From contig CATPBV010000227.1 in NCBI GenBank assembly GCA_955652345.1, positions 1 through 16,148 on the forward strand: a DNA stretch of 16,148 nucleotides, written 5' to 3'. The translations under genes and the position numbers were made by a program. The notes beneath the pieces are model-generated. The model made no database searches and had not been told where the DNA came from. It saw only the letters and a list, made by a program, of their open reading frames with translations. Position 1 is the stretch's first letter, and every line of letters begins with the position of its first letter. Below, piece after piece: positions 8,278 through 14,844 of the stretch. Source of the stretch: an uncultured Solirubrobacteraceae bacterium (GTDB lineage: Bacteria; Actinomycetota; Thermoleophilia; Solirubrobacterales; Solirubrobacteraceae).

Positions 8278-9446
8278 GTCGCGGACACCCTGTCGGCGAG
8301 CGCCCGCGCGAGCTCGAAAAGAATCTCCGCGGCACACGCCGGGTCGTGTTCGCGTAGCTCGTCGAGGAAGTGACGCCGGAGGACCAGCACCTCGCCATCG
8401 GTCGCCGCGCGCACAGACGCGGTGCGGCGGCCCGAGGTGCCGAAGAAGCCAATCTCACCGATCACATCGCCGCGGCCGATGAGCCGCAGGCGGCGGTCGT
8501 CGTCGTATACCTCGAAGGTCCCATCGAGGATCACGAAGATCTCCTGCTGGGCGAGCCCCTTCTCGGTCAGCAGCTCGCCCGCTGGAACCTTCATCAAGAA
8601 GCCCTTCTCAGAGAACTTCCGCACCGTCTCCTCCGTGAGCGAGTCGAGCATCCGCGGTCGCGGGTTGACCGCCGCGCGCAACCGGCGGACGCGACCCCAG
8701 ACAGCGGCTGGCTCGACCTCCACCGGCGCCGAGTCGGCGTCGAGCACCGCCGCGTGCCGCGCAACGTCGAGTCGGGGCTTGCGCCCGTCGCCGTAGAAGG
8801 AGTCGACGAACGGGGCGAGGAAAGAGCCCGTCTGCTCGAGGTAGTCGCGGTCGGACGGGAACAGGACGAGCGGCACCTCGATTCCGTCGGGTGTGGGAAC
8901 GAGACGGCCCGCGTACGTGCGGAACCCAAGCAGGCGGTAGTGGCGGACCAGACCGGTCGCGCAGTTGAGAAACGCCGCGTCGACCTTGTAGTCGGTCGCG
9001 TTCAGCTGGTAGAGCGCGCACGCCATCGACACGAGCCCAAGCTGGCCTCGTTGGTCGGGTTTGATCATCAGTCTGCCCGCCTCCGCCGTTCCAAGCTCCT
9101 CGAGGCCGTCGAAGAGCTCCATCGAGAACGCCTCCCAGTCCTTTCGAGGTACCTGGCCCGGATCCCAGTGGCGGATCCGGATCGTTCCCGTCAGGGCACC
9201 GTGGTCGTCGGTGGTGTAGAGCAGGTCTGTGTAGGGCTTGTCGTCCTCCTCGTCATGCACGCGCCGCCGGCTGTGATCAGCATTGCCCAGCTTGCGTCCC
9301 AACTCCTCGACGTAGACCGAATAGCGAAAGCGGAACACAGCCTCCCGCTCCTCCTCGCTTTCGGCGACATGCACTCGAACCAGGGCGTCGATCAGCTCAG
9401 GCGCTCGTGCGCGCATCTTGTCGTCGATCCGCACGATCGTGCTCAT
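8274..9446 (-). CDS. FeeM/autoinducer-synthase-like GNAT acyltransferase fused to a cyclic-nucleotide-binding domain (390 aa)
   Basis: Residues about 25-215 resemble the GNAT-fold acyltransferases of the N-acyl amino acid synthase (FeeM) and acyl-homoserine-lactone synthase group. Visible signs are VFRFRYSVYVEELGR (38-51), GALTGTIRI (83-91), a core strand EAGRLMIKP followed by RGQLGL (122-138) and YRLLGF (170-175). These enzymes transfer an acyl chain from acyl-ACP or acyl-CoA to an amine. Residues about 265-380 are a CNB domain with a good phosphate-binding cassette: GEIGFFG (330-336) then RTASVRA (341-347, Arg341). The enzyme is therefore probably cyclic-nucleotide controlled, as known for CNB-GNAT lysine acetyltransferases, although here the catalytic domain is a different subtype and comes first. 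The ATG at 9446 overlaps the preceding stop as ATGA, and its own stop overlaps the next start the same way. The acyl donor and acceptor cannot be read from sequence; a protein acetyltransferase role is possible. Confidence 0.85.
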   Translation of the reverse strand: MSTIVRIDDKMRARAPELIDALVRVHVAESEEEREAVFRFRYSVYVEELGRKLGNADHSRRRVHDEEDDKPYTDLLYTTDDHGALTGTIRIRHWDPGQVPRKDWEAFSMELFDGLEELGTAEAGRLMIKPDQRGQLGLVSMACALYQLNATDYKVDAAFLNCATGLVRHYRLLGFRTYAGRLVPTPDGIEVPLVLFPSDRDYLEQTGSFLAPFVDSFYGDGRKPRLDVARHAAVLDADSAPVEVEPAAVWGRVRRLRAAVNPRPRMLDSLTEETVRKFSEKGFLMKVPAGELLTEKGLAQQEIFVILDGTFEVYDDDRRLRLIGRGDVIGEIGFFGTSGRRTASVRAATDGEVLVLRRHFLDELREHDPACAAEILFELARALADRVSAT

Positions 9447-9814
9447 CGCAGGACCATCGCTCCGCCGCGCATCCGCCCGACCTCCTCAGCGGACGCGCGC
9501 CAGTTCGCCGGCAACTCGTCGTCGTGCTCGGCCGAGACTCCCGAGAGGAACAGCACAGCTCCACCGTCGCCCGGCTCGAAAACGATCGTCCCATCGGCCA
9601 CATGCACACCCCGCACGTGGCTGCCGCGTCGAAACCAGCGCACAAGCGGGTCGCCGAACTGCTCGAGCGTGATTCGCGTGAGCGGGTCGACAGCGGCAAT
9701 CGTCGCGAGCTGCGAGGGCAAGGCCTCCGCAATCGCCGTGCTGAGGATGGCGTACGCCTCGGCGAGCGCCTGCACGGCGCGCAGGAACTCGCGCTGCGCC
9801 ATCTTCGGGCTCAC
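9443..9814 (-). CDS. Uncharacterised 123-aa operon protein
   Basis: I do not recognise this protein. The N-terminal part (about 5-45) looks helical and alanine/leucine-rich. The C-terminal half looks like short strands (RWFRRGSHVRGVHVADGTI, VFEPGDGGAVLFLSG) and ends in GRMRGGAMVLR. There is no signal peptide, membrane segment, cysteine or metal-binding motif. I chose the GTG at 9814 because it overlaps the dehydrogenase stop as GTGA, the same 4-nt coupling seen at the next two junctions; the ATG at 9802 (MAQREFL) is the alternative. Its place between the dehydrogenase and the acyltransferase, with coupled translation on both sides, suggests a subunit, carrier or accessory factor for the acyltransferase. 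That is inference from position only. Confidence 0.75.
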   Translation of the reverse strand: MSPKMAQREFLRAVQALAEAYAILSTAIAEALPSQLATIAAVDPLTRITLEQFGDPLVRWFRRGSHVRGVHVADGTIVFEPGDGGAVLFLSGVSAEHDDELPANWRASAEEVGRMRGGAMVLR

Positions 9815-10635
9815 AGCGCCCCCTTGATCAGCGCCTCGTCGAGCACCCACGAGGCGATCTCCACTCGAGGCTCGAGTGCAAGGCGCTGCAGCGATCCGGC
9901 CAGGACCTGGTTGACATCGCCTGCGACGTGCACGAGTCGCTGGCCGAGCTGCTCGATCGCCTCACCTGCGACTGCGGCGGGCTCCATCGCCCAGCTCGCC
10001 AGCTTCGTGCCGGCCTCCTCCTGGAAGCCGGTGCGCGTCGGCCCGGGAATCACGAGCAGCACGTCAACGCTGGTATCCAGCAGCTCCTGCCAGAGCCCGC
10101 ACGCGAACGACGTCTCGAACGCCTTCGTTGCGCTGTACACGGCGCTGCGCCCGATGCCAGGAACGAGTGAGTTCAGCGAGGACACGAACACCACGCCACC
10201 GCGGCCGCGCTTCACCATCGCCGGCAGGAACCGGTGAGTGAGGGCGACGTACGCGTCGATGTTGACCGACAGCATCCGACGGTAGGTATCCATCTCGTCA
10301 GAGCCGAACGGGCCGGTCCGGCCGAACGAGGCGTTGTTGATCAGCAGGCCGAGCTCGCGGTCGCCAAGCTGAGCCCCGATCCGGTCAGCCACATCCGCGA
10401 CGGCCAGGTCCACACAGACGGCCTCCACTTCGATGCCGTGCGCCGCGATCAGCTCGTCGCGTGCCCGCTCCAACTGTTCCTGCTCGTTGGAAAGGATCAC
10501 GCACGGGATGCCTCGCCCGGCCACCTCGTCGGCCATCGCTCTGCCGATGCCGCTGGATGCGCCTGTGATCAACGCCCATGGGCCGTAACGGTCTGCGAAC
10601 GACCCGTCAGCCGTCATCGCGCCCTCAGCGTACAT
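9811..10635 (-). CDS. Short-chain dehydrogenase/reductase (SDR) (274 aa)
   Basis: Classical SDR fold enzyme, expected to oxidise an alcohol or reduce a carbonyl with NAD(P)(H) in the cytoplasm. The cofactor loop is TGASSGIG (24-31), the adenine-contact Asp is in VDLA (Asp76), then NNAS (100-103), and the catalytic residues are Asn125, Ser153, Tyr167 and Lys171 (YSATK). The motif set is complete and the length is normal. The start is uncertain: the ATG at 10635 has GAGGTGA just upstream (GAGG spaced 5 nt), while the ATG at 10617 has GAGG with similar spacing and gives the more typical N-terminus MTADGSFADRYG; a GTG at 10641 also exists. It is the first gene of the four-gene operon, and its stop overlaps the next start as GTGA. 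The substrate is unknown; neighbours suggest a lipid or acyl compound, for example a 3-oxoacyl group (inference). Confidence 0.92.
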   Translation of the reverse strand: MYAEGAMTADGSFADRYGPWALITGASSGIGRAMADEVAGRGIPCVILSNEQEQLERARDELIAAHGIEVEAVCVDLAVADVADRIGAQLGDRELGLLINNASFGRTGPFGSDEMDTYRRMLSVNIDAYVALTHRFLPAMVKRGRGGVVFVSSLNSLVPGIGRSAVYSATKAFETSFACGLWQELLDTSVDVLLVIPGPTRTGFQEEAGTKLASWAMEPAAVAGEAIEQLGQRLVHVAGDVNQVLAGSLQRLALEPRVEIASWVLDEALIKGAL

Positions 10636-10736
10636 GCTCACCTCGCCTGCGCGGTCGGCGCCGAGATCGCCGGCCTGGTCTAAGGCAAGCTACGACCACG
10701 AGGACAGTCTTTCCACGCACTCCGCCATGCTGGCTG

Positions 10737-10756
10737 TGTGTAATCGGCTACACAAA
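10737..10756. promoter_or_regulatory. TGTGTA-N6-TACACA inverted repeat before the operon
   Basis: A perfect 6-bp inverted repeat, TGTGTA (10737-10742) and TACACA (10749-10754), lies in the 132-nt gap between the upstream cyclase gene and the SDR gene. It is AT-richer than its surroundings, which makes it stand out. It resembles the two-fold symmetric half-sites of CRP/FNR-family regulators (TGTGA-N6-TCACA) but the TGTG/CACA spacing is 10 rather than 8. It could be an operator for the operon starting at 10635, about 100 nt downstream. A weak terminator stem for the cyclase gene is an alternative, but no T-tract follows. Confidence 0.3.
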
Positions 10757-10767
10757 GCGCACCAGGC

Positions 10768-13239
10768 CTACCGGTCTCCATCGAGGATTTCGAGCGCGAA
10801 GGCGACGATCTCCTCGCGCGTCAACACACTGGCCTGGGCTCGTGTGGTGGCGAGCGTCTCGTTGTCGAGGATGTGTCGGAGGTGCTGGAGGCGCCGCTCG
10901 TGGTTCGGTGGCGGTGCGAATCCGGTCTCGCGGCGTAGTGCCTCGCTGAACCCCGACATCGTTGCCGCTCGCTCGACGTCGCCGCCCAGCGCCGCCAGTT
11001 CTGCGATCCCGTCGAAGTTGAAGATCAGCGATTCGCTGTCATCGATCTCAGCGCCCAAGCGGAGACCTTCCTCGAATGCGCGGCTTGCTCGGGCGAGGTC
11101 ACCCCGCTCGATCGCCGCCGTGCCGACGCAATAGATGGCCTTGGAGACCATGGCGCGGTCGCCGATTTCGCGAAACGACCGAGCGGCGTGTTCAGCCAAA
11201 GCCGCGGCTCGCTCCGGGTCTCCCTGCCGGAGAGAAACGTCGCTTAGATTCATGTTCGCGATCGCCCCGGTCCACGTGTCGCCGGCCTTTGCCGCCTCCG
11301 ATCGCGCGTTCTCATACGCGGCGGCCACGATCGCGTAATCGGCGCCTTCCAGGTCGGCGACGAGTCCGAGACCGATGAACGCGCTTGCCGTGCGTGACGG
11401 GTCGTCGAGCTCGCGGCAGAGCTCGAGGCGCTCGGTCGCGTATGCCCTCGCGGCGGCGACGTCGCCCTGGCGATGGGCGATCAGCGTCGCCCCAAATAGC
11501 ACCCTTTCCCGCAGCGATGGCGCTGCGAGCTCCGTGCCTAGGGCCCGATCCAGACGCGTTCGTGCCTCGCCGAGCAGCCCGCGCAGGTACCAGAACCGGA
11601 ACAAGGCGCCGGCGAGCCTAAGCAGCGTCTCGTCCTCGCCGCTGAAGGCAGCCCAGTCGAGGGCTGCGCGCGTGTTCTCCTGATCGCGTACCAGCCGCTC
11701 GATGCAGACTGCCTGCTCCCGACCGGTCAGCCCGGGTGCAGTCTGCTCGACGAGTCTGACAAACCAACTGGCATGCGCGCGCTGGAGTCGGTCAGTCTCT
11801 CCTGACTCGCCAAGGCGCTCGAGCGCGAACTCCCGAATCGTCTCCAGCATGAACAAGCGGCCGTCCTCGGTGCTCCGCAGCAGGCTCTTATCCACGAGCG
11901 AGCCGAGCATGTCGACATCGGCGTCCGCGACGCCCCCGGCGGCATCGAGGTCAAAGCTCCCGGCGAACACGGCCAGACGGGCGAAGATCTTCCGTTCATG
12001 TTCCCCGAGTAGGTCGTAGCTCCACTCGATCGCTGCCCGCAGCGTGCGCTGCCGCGCGGGCGCGTCGCGCGCGCCAGTCGTGAGCAGGTCAAAACGGCGC
12101 TCGAGGCGGGGGAGGATCTGCTCGGGGCGCAGCACCTTCACCCGAGCCGCAGCAAGCTCCAGCGCGAGCGGCAGGCGGTCGAGTCGACGACAGATTTCGG
12201 TCACTGCTGAGTCCGGTTCGAAGCCAGGCTGCAGCTGACGCGCCCGGACGGTGAACAGTTCGACTGCGTCATTGGTCGCCATCGGTGGGACCGGGTACTC
12301 CCGCTCGGCAGCGACGCCGAGCCGCTCGCGGCTCGTTGTCAGCACGCTCACCTCGGGCGCGTCGACGAGCAGGGCAGCGATCCGCGGCGAAGCGGCAAGG
12401 AGCTGCTCGAGGTTGTCGAGCAGGAGCAGAGCGCGCCGTGAGCGGAGGTGCTCGAGGAGCCCATCCCTAGCCCCGAGTACCTGTGCGATCGTCGGCTCGA
12501 CCAGCTCGGGATCGCGGAGCGCCGCAAGCGCGACCCACCAGACGCCATCGCGGTATTCCTCGACGAGCTCGGCGGCAGCCTGCAGCGCCAGCCGCGTTTT
12601 GCCGGAGCCGCCCGGGCCGGTTAAGGTCACCAGCCGCCCCGCCGAAAGCAGCTCTAGCACGTCGGCGAGCTCGCGCCCGCGACCGATCAGGGGGCCGGGC
12701 TGAAGCGGAAGGTTCGCCTGGTGAAGGGTCTTCAACGGCGGGAACTCGCCGCTCCCGATCTGGTACAGCCGCTCGGGCTCCATCAGATCCTTGAGCCGGT
12801 GCTCCCCCAGGTCGCGAAGCTCTACGGCGCGATCAAGCACTGCCGCCGTTGCCCGCGAGACGACAACCTGGCCGCCATGGCCGGCGGCAGCGATACGGGA
12901 CGCGCGGTGGACGTCGATGCCGACATAGTTCGCCTCTCGAACGAGAGGCACGCCGGTGTGGATACCAATGCGCACACGCACCTGACCCGCGCCAAGCCTC
13001 TGCTGTGCCTCAGTGGCCGCGTTGACCGCATCTTCTGGTCTCGCAAAGGCGACAAAGAACGCGTCCCCCTGCGTGTCGACCTCGACACCGCCGTGCCGCT
13101 TGAACGACTCGCGTAGGACTCGCCGGTGCTCGGCTAGCGTCTCCGCATACGCCTCGTTGCCAAGCTCTCGGAGCAGCCTTGTGGAGCTCTCGATATCGGT
13201 AAAGAGGAACGTCACGGTGCCAGTCGGTAGGGGCTGCAT
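10768..13239 (-). CDS. Class III cyclase domain - NB-ARC/AAA-like ATPase - TPR signalling protein (823 aa)
   Basis: Paralogue of the protein at 327-2996 with the same domain order and a matching linker (EFPPLKTLHQANLP here, EFPPLRSLNQSNLP there). The cyclase domain (1-165) has FTDIESST (metal Asp15) and GDAFF (metal Asp59). The ATPase has P-loop GPGGSGKT (Lys215), Walker B LLLLDNLEQ (Asp276), TTSRERLG and LPLALELAAAR; TPR-like helices fill the rest. No HTH is visible at the C-terminus. Base-selecting positions are again non-standard: Asp55 for Lys, Asn104 for Asp and His111 for Asn, with Arg115 kept. The ATG at 13239 (MQPLPTGTVTFLF) fits the family; the TTG at 13248 would add three residues. 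No strong ribosome binding site is seen. It lies upstream of the SDR operon on the same strand, 132 nt away, so read-through into the operon is possible. Confidence 0.9.
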   Translation of the reverse strand: MQPLPTGTVTFLFTDIESSTRLLRELGNEAYAETLAEHRRVLRESFKRHGGVEVDTQGDAFFVAFARPEDAVNAATEAQQRLGAGQVRVRIGIHTGVPLVREANYVGIDVHRASRIAAAGHGGQVVVSRATAAVLDRAVELRDLGEHRLKDLMEPERLYQIGSGEFPPLKTLHQANLPLQPGPLIGRGRELADVLELLSAGRLVTLTGPGGSGKTRLALQAAAELVEEYRDGVWWVALAALRDPELVEPTIAQVLGARDGLLEHLRSRRALLLLDNLEQLLAASPRIAALLVDAPEVSVLTTSRERLGVAAEREYPVPPMATNDAVELFTVRARQLQPGFEPDSAVTEICRRLDRLPLALELAAARVKVLRPEQILPRLERRFDLLTTGARDAPARQRTLRAAIEWSYDLLGEHERKIFARLAVFAGSFDLDAAGGVADADVDMLGSLVDKSLLRSTEDGRLFMLETIREFALERLGESGETDRLQRAHASWFVRLVEQTAPGLTGREQAVCIERLVRDQENTRAALDWAAFSGEDETLLRLAGALFRFWYLRGLLGEARTRLDRALGTELAAPSLRERVLFGATLIAHRQGDVAAARAYATERLELCRELDDPSRTASAFIGLGLVADLEGADYAIVAAAYENARSEAAKAGDTWTGAIANMNLSDVSLRQGDPERAAALAEHAARSFREIGDRAMVSKAIYCVGTAAIERGDLARASRAFEEGLRLGAEIDDSESLIFNFDGIAELAALGGDVERAATMSGFSEALRRETGFAPPPNHERRLQHLRHILDNETLATTRAQASVLTREEIVAFALEILDGDR

Positions 13240-13309
13240 CCGCAGCAAAGTGAAGCGCCCGAACAGCGGCGCGTCTACTGCTGCGAGACAGCGCCACTGA
13301 ACGCGGGTG

Positions 13310-13800
13310 TCAAGTCGTGGCGGCTGGATCCCTGGAGTCGTCGGATTGGCTGCCGCGCAGCGCTCCGAGCGGGCAGCGTCGCAGGGCTCCGATCGCCGGG
13401 ATCAGCCCGGCGATGATAAGCGCGAGCATCACCACCCAGCCTATGATTGCGGTGCCGGTGAGTGCGCCGGGCGCTTGCACCAGCATCGCTACGCCCCATC
13501 CAGCTACAGCCACGAGCGATACGAGCACGGAGGCCGAGATCGCTGCGGCAAGGAGCGCCAGGTCTTGGGCGTTGAGGCCATCCAGCGGCGCGCGCCGGAC
13601 TGAGTCATACCTCTGGTGCCGAGCACGAGCGCCGCCGCGCACAGCAGCGCCCACGCGATCAGCACAACCACCCGCCAGGACGGCGGCGGCGCGTTCGAGA
13701 TCCTCTGCGCCGGGCTCAGCATGGAAGAGAACCAAAAGACGATCACCCACGCTGCAACGAACATCAGGACCGCCGCGCCGATCAGCGCCAACGGCCGCAT
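13310..13800 (-). pseudogene. Frameshifted four-helix membrane protein
   Basis: Two reading frames together encode one plausible membrane protein. From the ATG at 13800 the first frame gives MRPLALIGAAVLMFVAAW and a second hydrophobic helix near VVVLIAWALLCAAALVLG. Near 13609 the sense moves to the next frame, which continues YDSVRRAPLDGLNAQDLALL and then two more hydrophobic helices (SVLVSLVAVAGWGVAMLV, IIGWVVMLALIIAGLIPA) before the TGA at 13312-13310. Beyond the junction the first frame loses hydrophobic character and stops at 13504. Joined, the product would be about 163 aa with four transmembrane helices. One missing base around 13605-13612 would explain it; a sequencing error is as likely as real decay. 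No slippery heptamer is visible, so programmed frameshifting is unlikely. The family is not recognised. The ATG at 13884 is an alternative longer start. Confidence 0.6.
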
Positions 13801-13888
13801 CAGATCGCGCCTGAGCCTTCCAATCTCCCCGCAGCTCGGCGCGACCGCGTGCGAGCAGGTGTGCGAGGCGGTGATCGACAGCATGCGG

Positions 13889-13906
13889 GCGGTCGGCGCC
13901 GACCGC
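13889..13906. repeat. Perfect 18-bp palindrome between two membrane-protein genes
   Basis: GCGGTCGGCGCCGACCGC reads the same on both strands. It lies about 90 nt downstream of the DUF4389 stop and about 90 nt before the frameshifted membrane gene. As RNA it could fold into a short GC-rich stem, so it may end the DUF4389 transcript, or it may be a dimeric protein site. No T-tract follows. Confidence 0.4.
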
Positions 13907-13993
13907 GCCGGGCGACTCGATTAGCTGGCGCGGCAGGGACGGCGCGCGGAGACGACGGGCCACGGTCCAATCCCGCATGGGTCGACGAGATGC

Positions 13994-14635
13994 CTACGGT
14001 TTCAGCGAGAAGGGTGGGTAGCGGTCGGTGGCGAGCAGGAACGCGTACGCCTCCACGCGCACGCTCCAGCGTCCCACTCCGACCACGAAGTCGAACAGCG
14101 CGCGCGGGTAGCGGCCGGTGAACAAGATCGCGAACCAGGCGATGACCACGCACACGAGCGCGGCGATGCCGAGGAAGACGAGCACGATGTAGTGCGGGAT
14201 ACCGAGGAACCACTTCACGAGTGGCAGCCAGCGGTTCAGATCGGTCGTCGCGTCGGGATAGGGGACGTCCAGAAGCAGCGATTGACGCTCATCTGTCGAG
14301 GGATAGCGATCGTCAAGCAGCGCCCCGTACAGCGCGACGCGTGAGGAGAAGCGCGTCAATTCGAGGTTCCAGTCAAACCACCATCGTGGATACCTCTGGC
14401 GGAACACGATCATCAGCAGCGGCCCGGCGAAGAGGATGCCGCCGGCGCCCGCGACGATCGTTGTCGTTGTCTCGGTCGCGCCATTCCCGATGGTGAAGCT
14501 CCACGCCCCGCCGGAGACTGCGCCGAGCACAATTGCTATCGGGATGATGGTGAAGATTCGGAAGGCGGTCGTGAGCCGATTGAGCTGTCTGTCCGGATAT
14601 TCGACGTCGAGTTGAACGGGATGGCTACCGGTCAT
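13994..14635 (-). CDS. DUF4389 domain membrane protein (213 aa)
   Basis: Recognised from the repeated signature of the DUF4389 family: a YPD...LNR start, then RYPRxxFD, an R..RV.AY/LYG stretch and DRYP. The protein carries this pattern twice, at about 13-112 (YPDRQLNR, RYPRWWFDWN, DDRYP) and 126-208 (YPDATTDLNR, RYPRALFDFV, TDRYPPF), so it is an internal duplication. Hydrophobic segments are near 25-45, 60-79 and 143-174. The family's function is unknown; it is an inner-membrane protein. The start is well supported: GAGGAG lies 8 nt before the ATG at 14635. The gene is divergent from the MazF-family gene at 14845. Confidence 0.88.
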   Translation of the reverse strand: MTGSHPVQLDVEYPDRQLNRLTTAFRIFTIIPIAIVLGAVSGGAWSFTIGNGATETTTTIVAGAGGILFAGPLLMIVFRQRYPRWWFDWNLELTRFSSRVALYGALLDDRYPSTDERQSLLLDVPYPDATTDLNRWLPLVKWFLGIPHYIVLVFLGIAALVCVVIAWFAILFTGRYPRALFDFVVGVGRWSVRVEAYAFLLATDRYPPFSLKP

Positions 14636-14643
14636 GGGTCACG

Positions 14644-14649
14644 CTCCTC
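14644..14649 (-). promoter_or_regulatory. Ribosome binding site of the DUF4389 gene
   Basis: GAGGAG on the minus strand, 8 nt before the ATG at 14635. It is one of the two clearest Shine-Dalgarno sites in the window and fixes the start of that gene. Confidence 0.75.
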
Positions 14650-14730
14650 GCTGCTGGAGTATCTGGTGGTTGCCCTCGTCGGGCGGATTGGCTGGTGGCT
14701 GAACTGTGCGGCGCTCCGACGGTTGCGACG

Positions 14731-14784
14731 TGACGTGTGGTTTCTGCGGTGACGTAGATGCTGCGGTGGAGGATCGCATCCTCC
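14731..14784. promoter_or_regulatory. Repeats and hairpin in the DUF4389/MazF divergent region
   Basis: This part of the 209-nt divergent gap holds several repeated words: TGACGT at 14731 and 14750 (19 nt apart), CTGCGGTG at 14744 and 14761 (17 nt apart), and a perfect 7-bp inverted repeat GGAGGAT-CGC-ATCCTCC at 14768-14784. Repeats of this kind are often operators, and toxin genes of the MazF family are commonly autoregulated. The rest of the gap (14650-14730, 14785-14844) shows no gene and no clear promoter. Confidence 0.35.
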
Positions 14785-14844
14785 GCGCTGGGATGCGACC
14801 GATGTTCCCCGCGCCATGGACACCGTAGCCGCGGACTGGCCTGA

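Noticed and set aside
8370..9827. Plus-strand open frame of 485 codons
   Set aside because: It is antisense to the acyltransferase and the 123-aa gene, both with clear motifs or coupling. Its product is rich in Arg/Glu/Val with no domain, as expected for a GC-rich shadow frame.
13578..13640. Programmed ribosomal frameshift in the membrane protein
   Set aside because: The sequence around the junction (AGAGGTATG) is not a slippery heptamer and no strong downstream structure is evident; an indel is simpler.
13616..13924. Plus-strand frame ending in a coding-like tail (ACEQVCEAVIDSMRAVG)
   Set aside because: The tail looked protein-like, but the upstream part is antisense to clear membrane helices and third-position GC is identical in both directions here, so it does not discriminate. 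No start or ribosome binding site supports it.
14758..14844. 28-codon frame before the MazF-like gene as an antitoxin
   Set aside because: Too short, Cys/Arg-rich and unlike any antitoxin; it crosses the hairpin and has no ribosome binding site.
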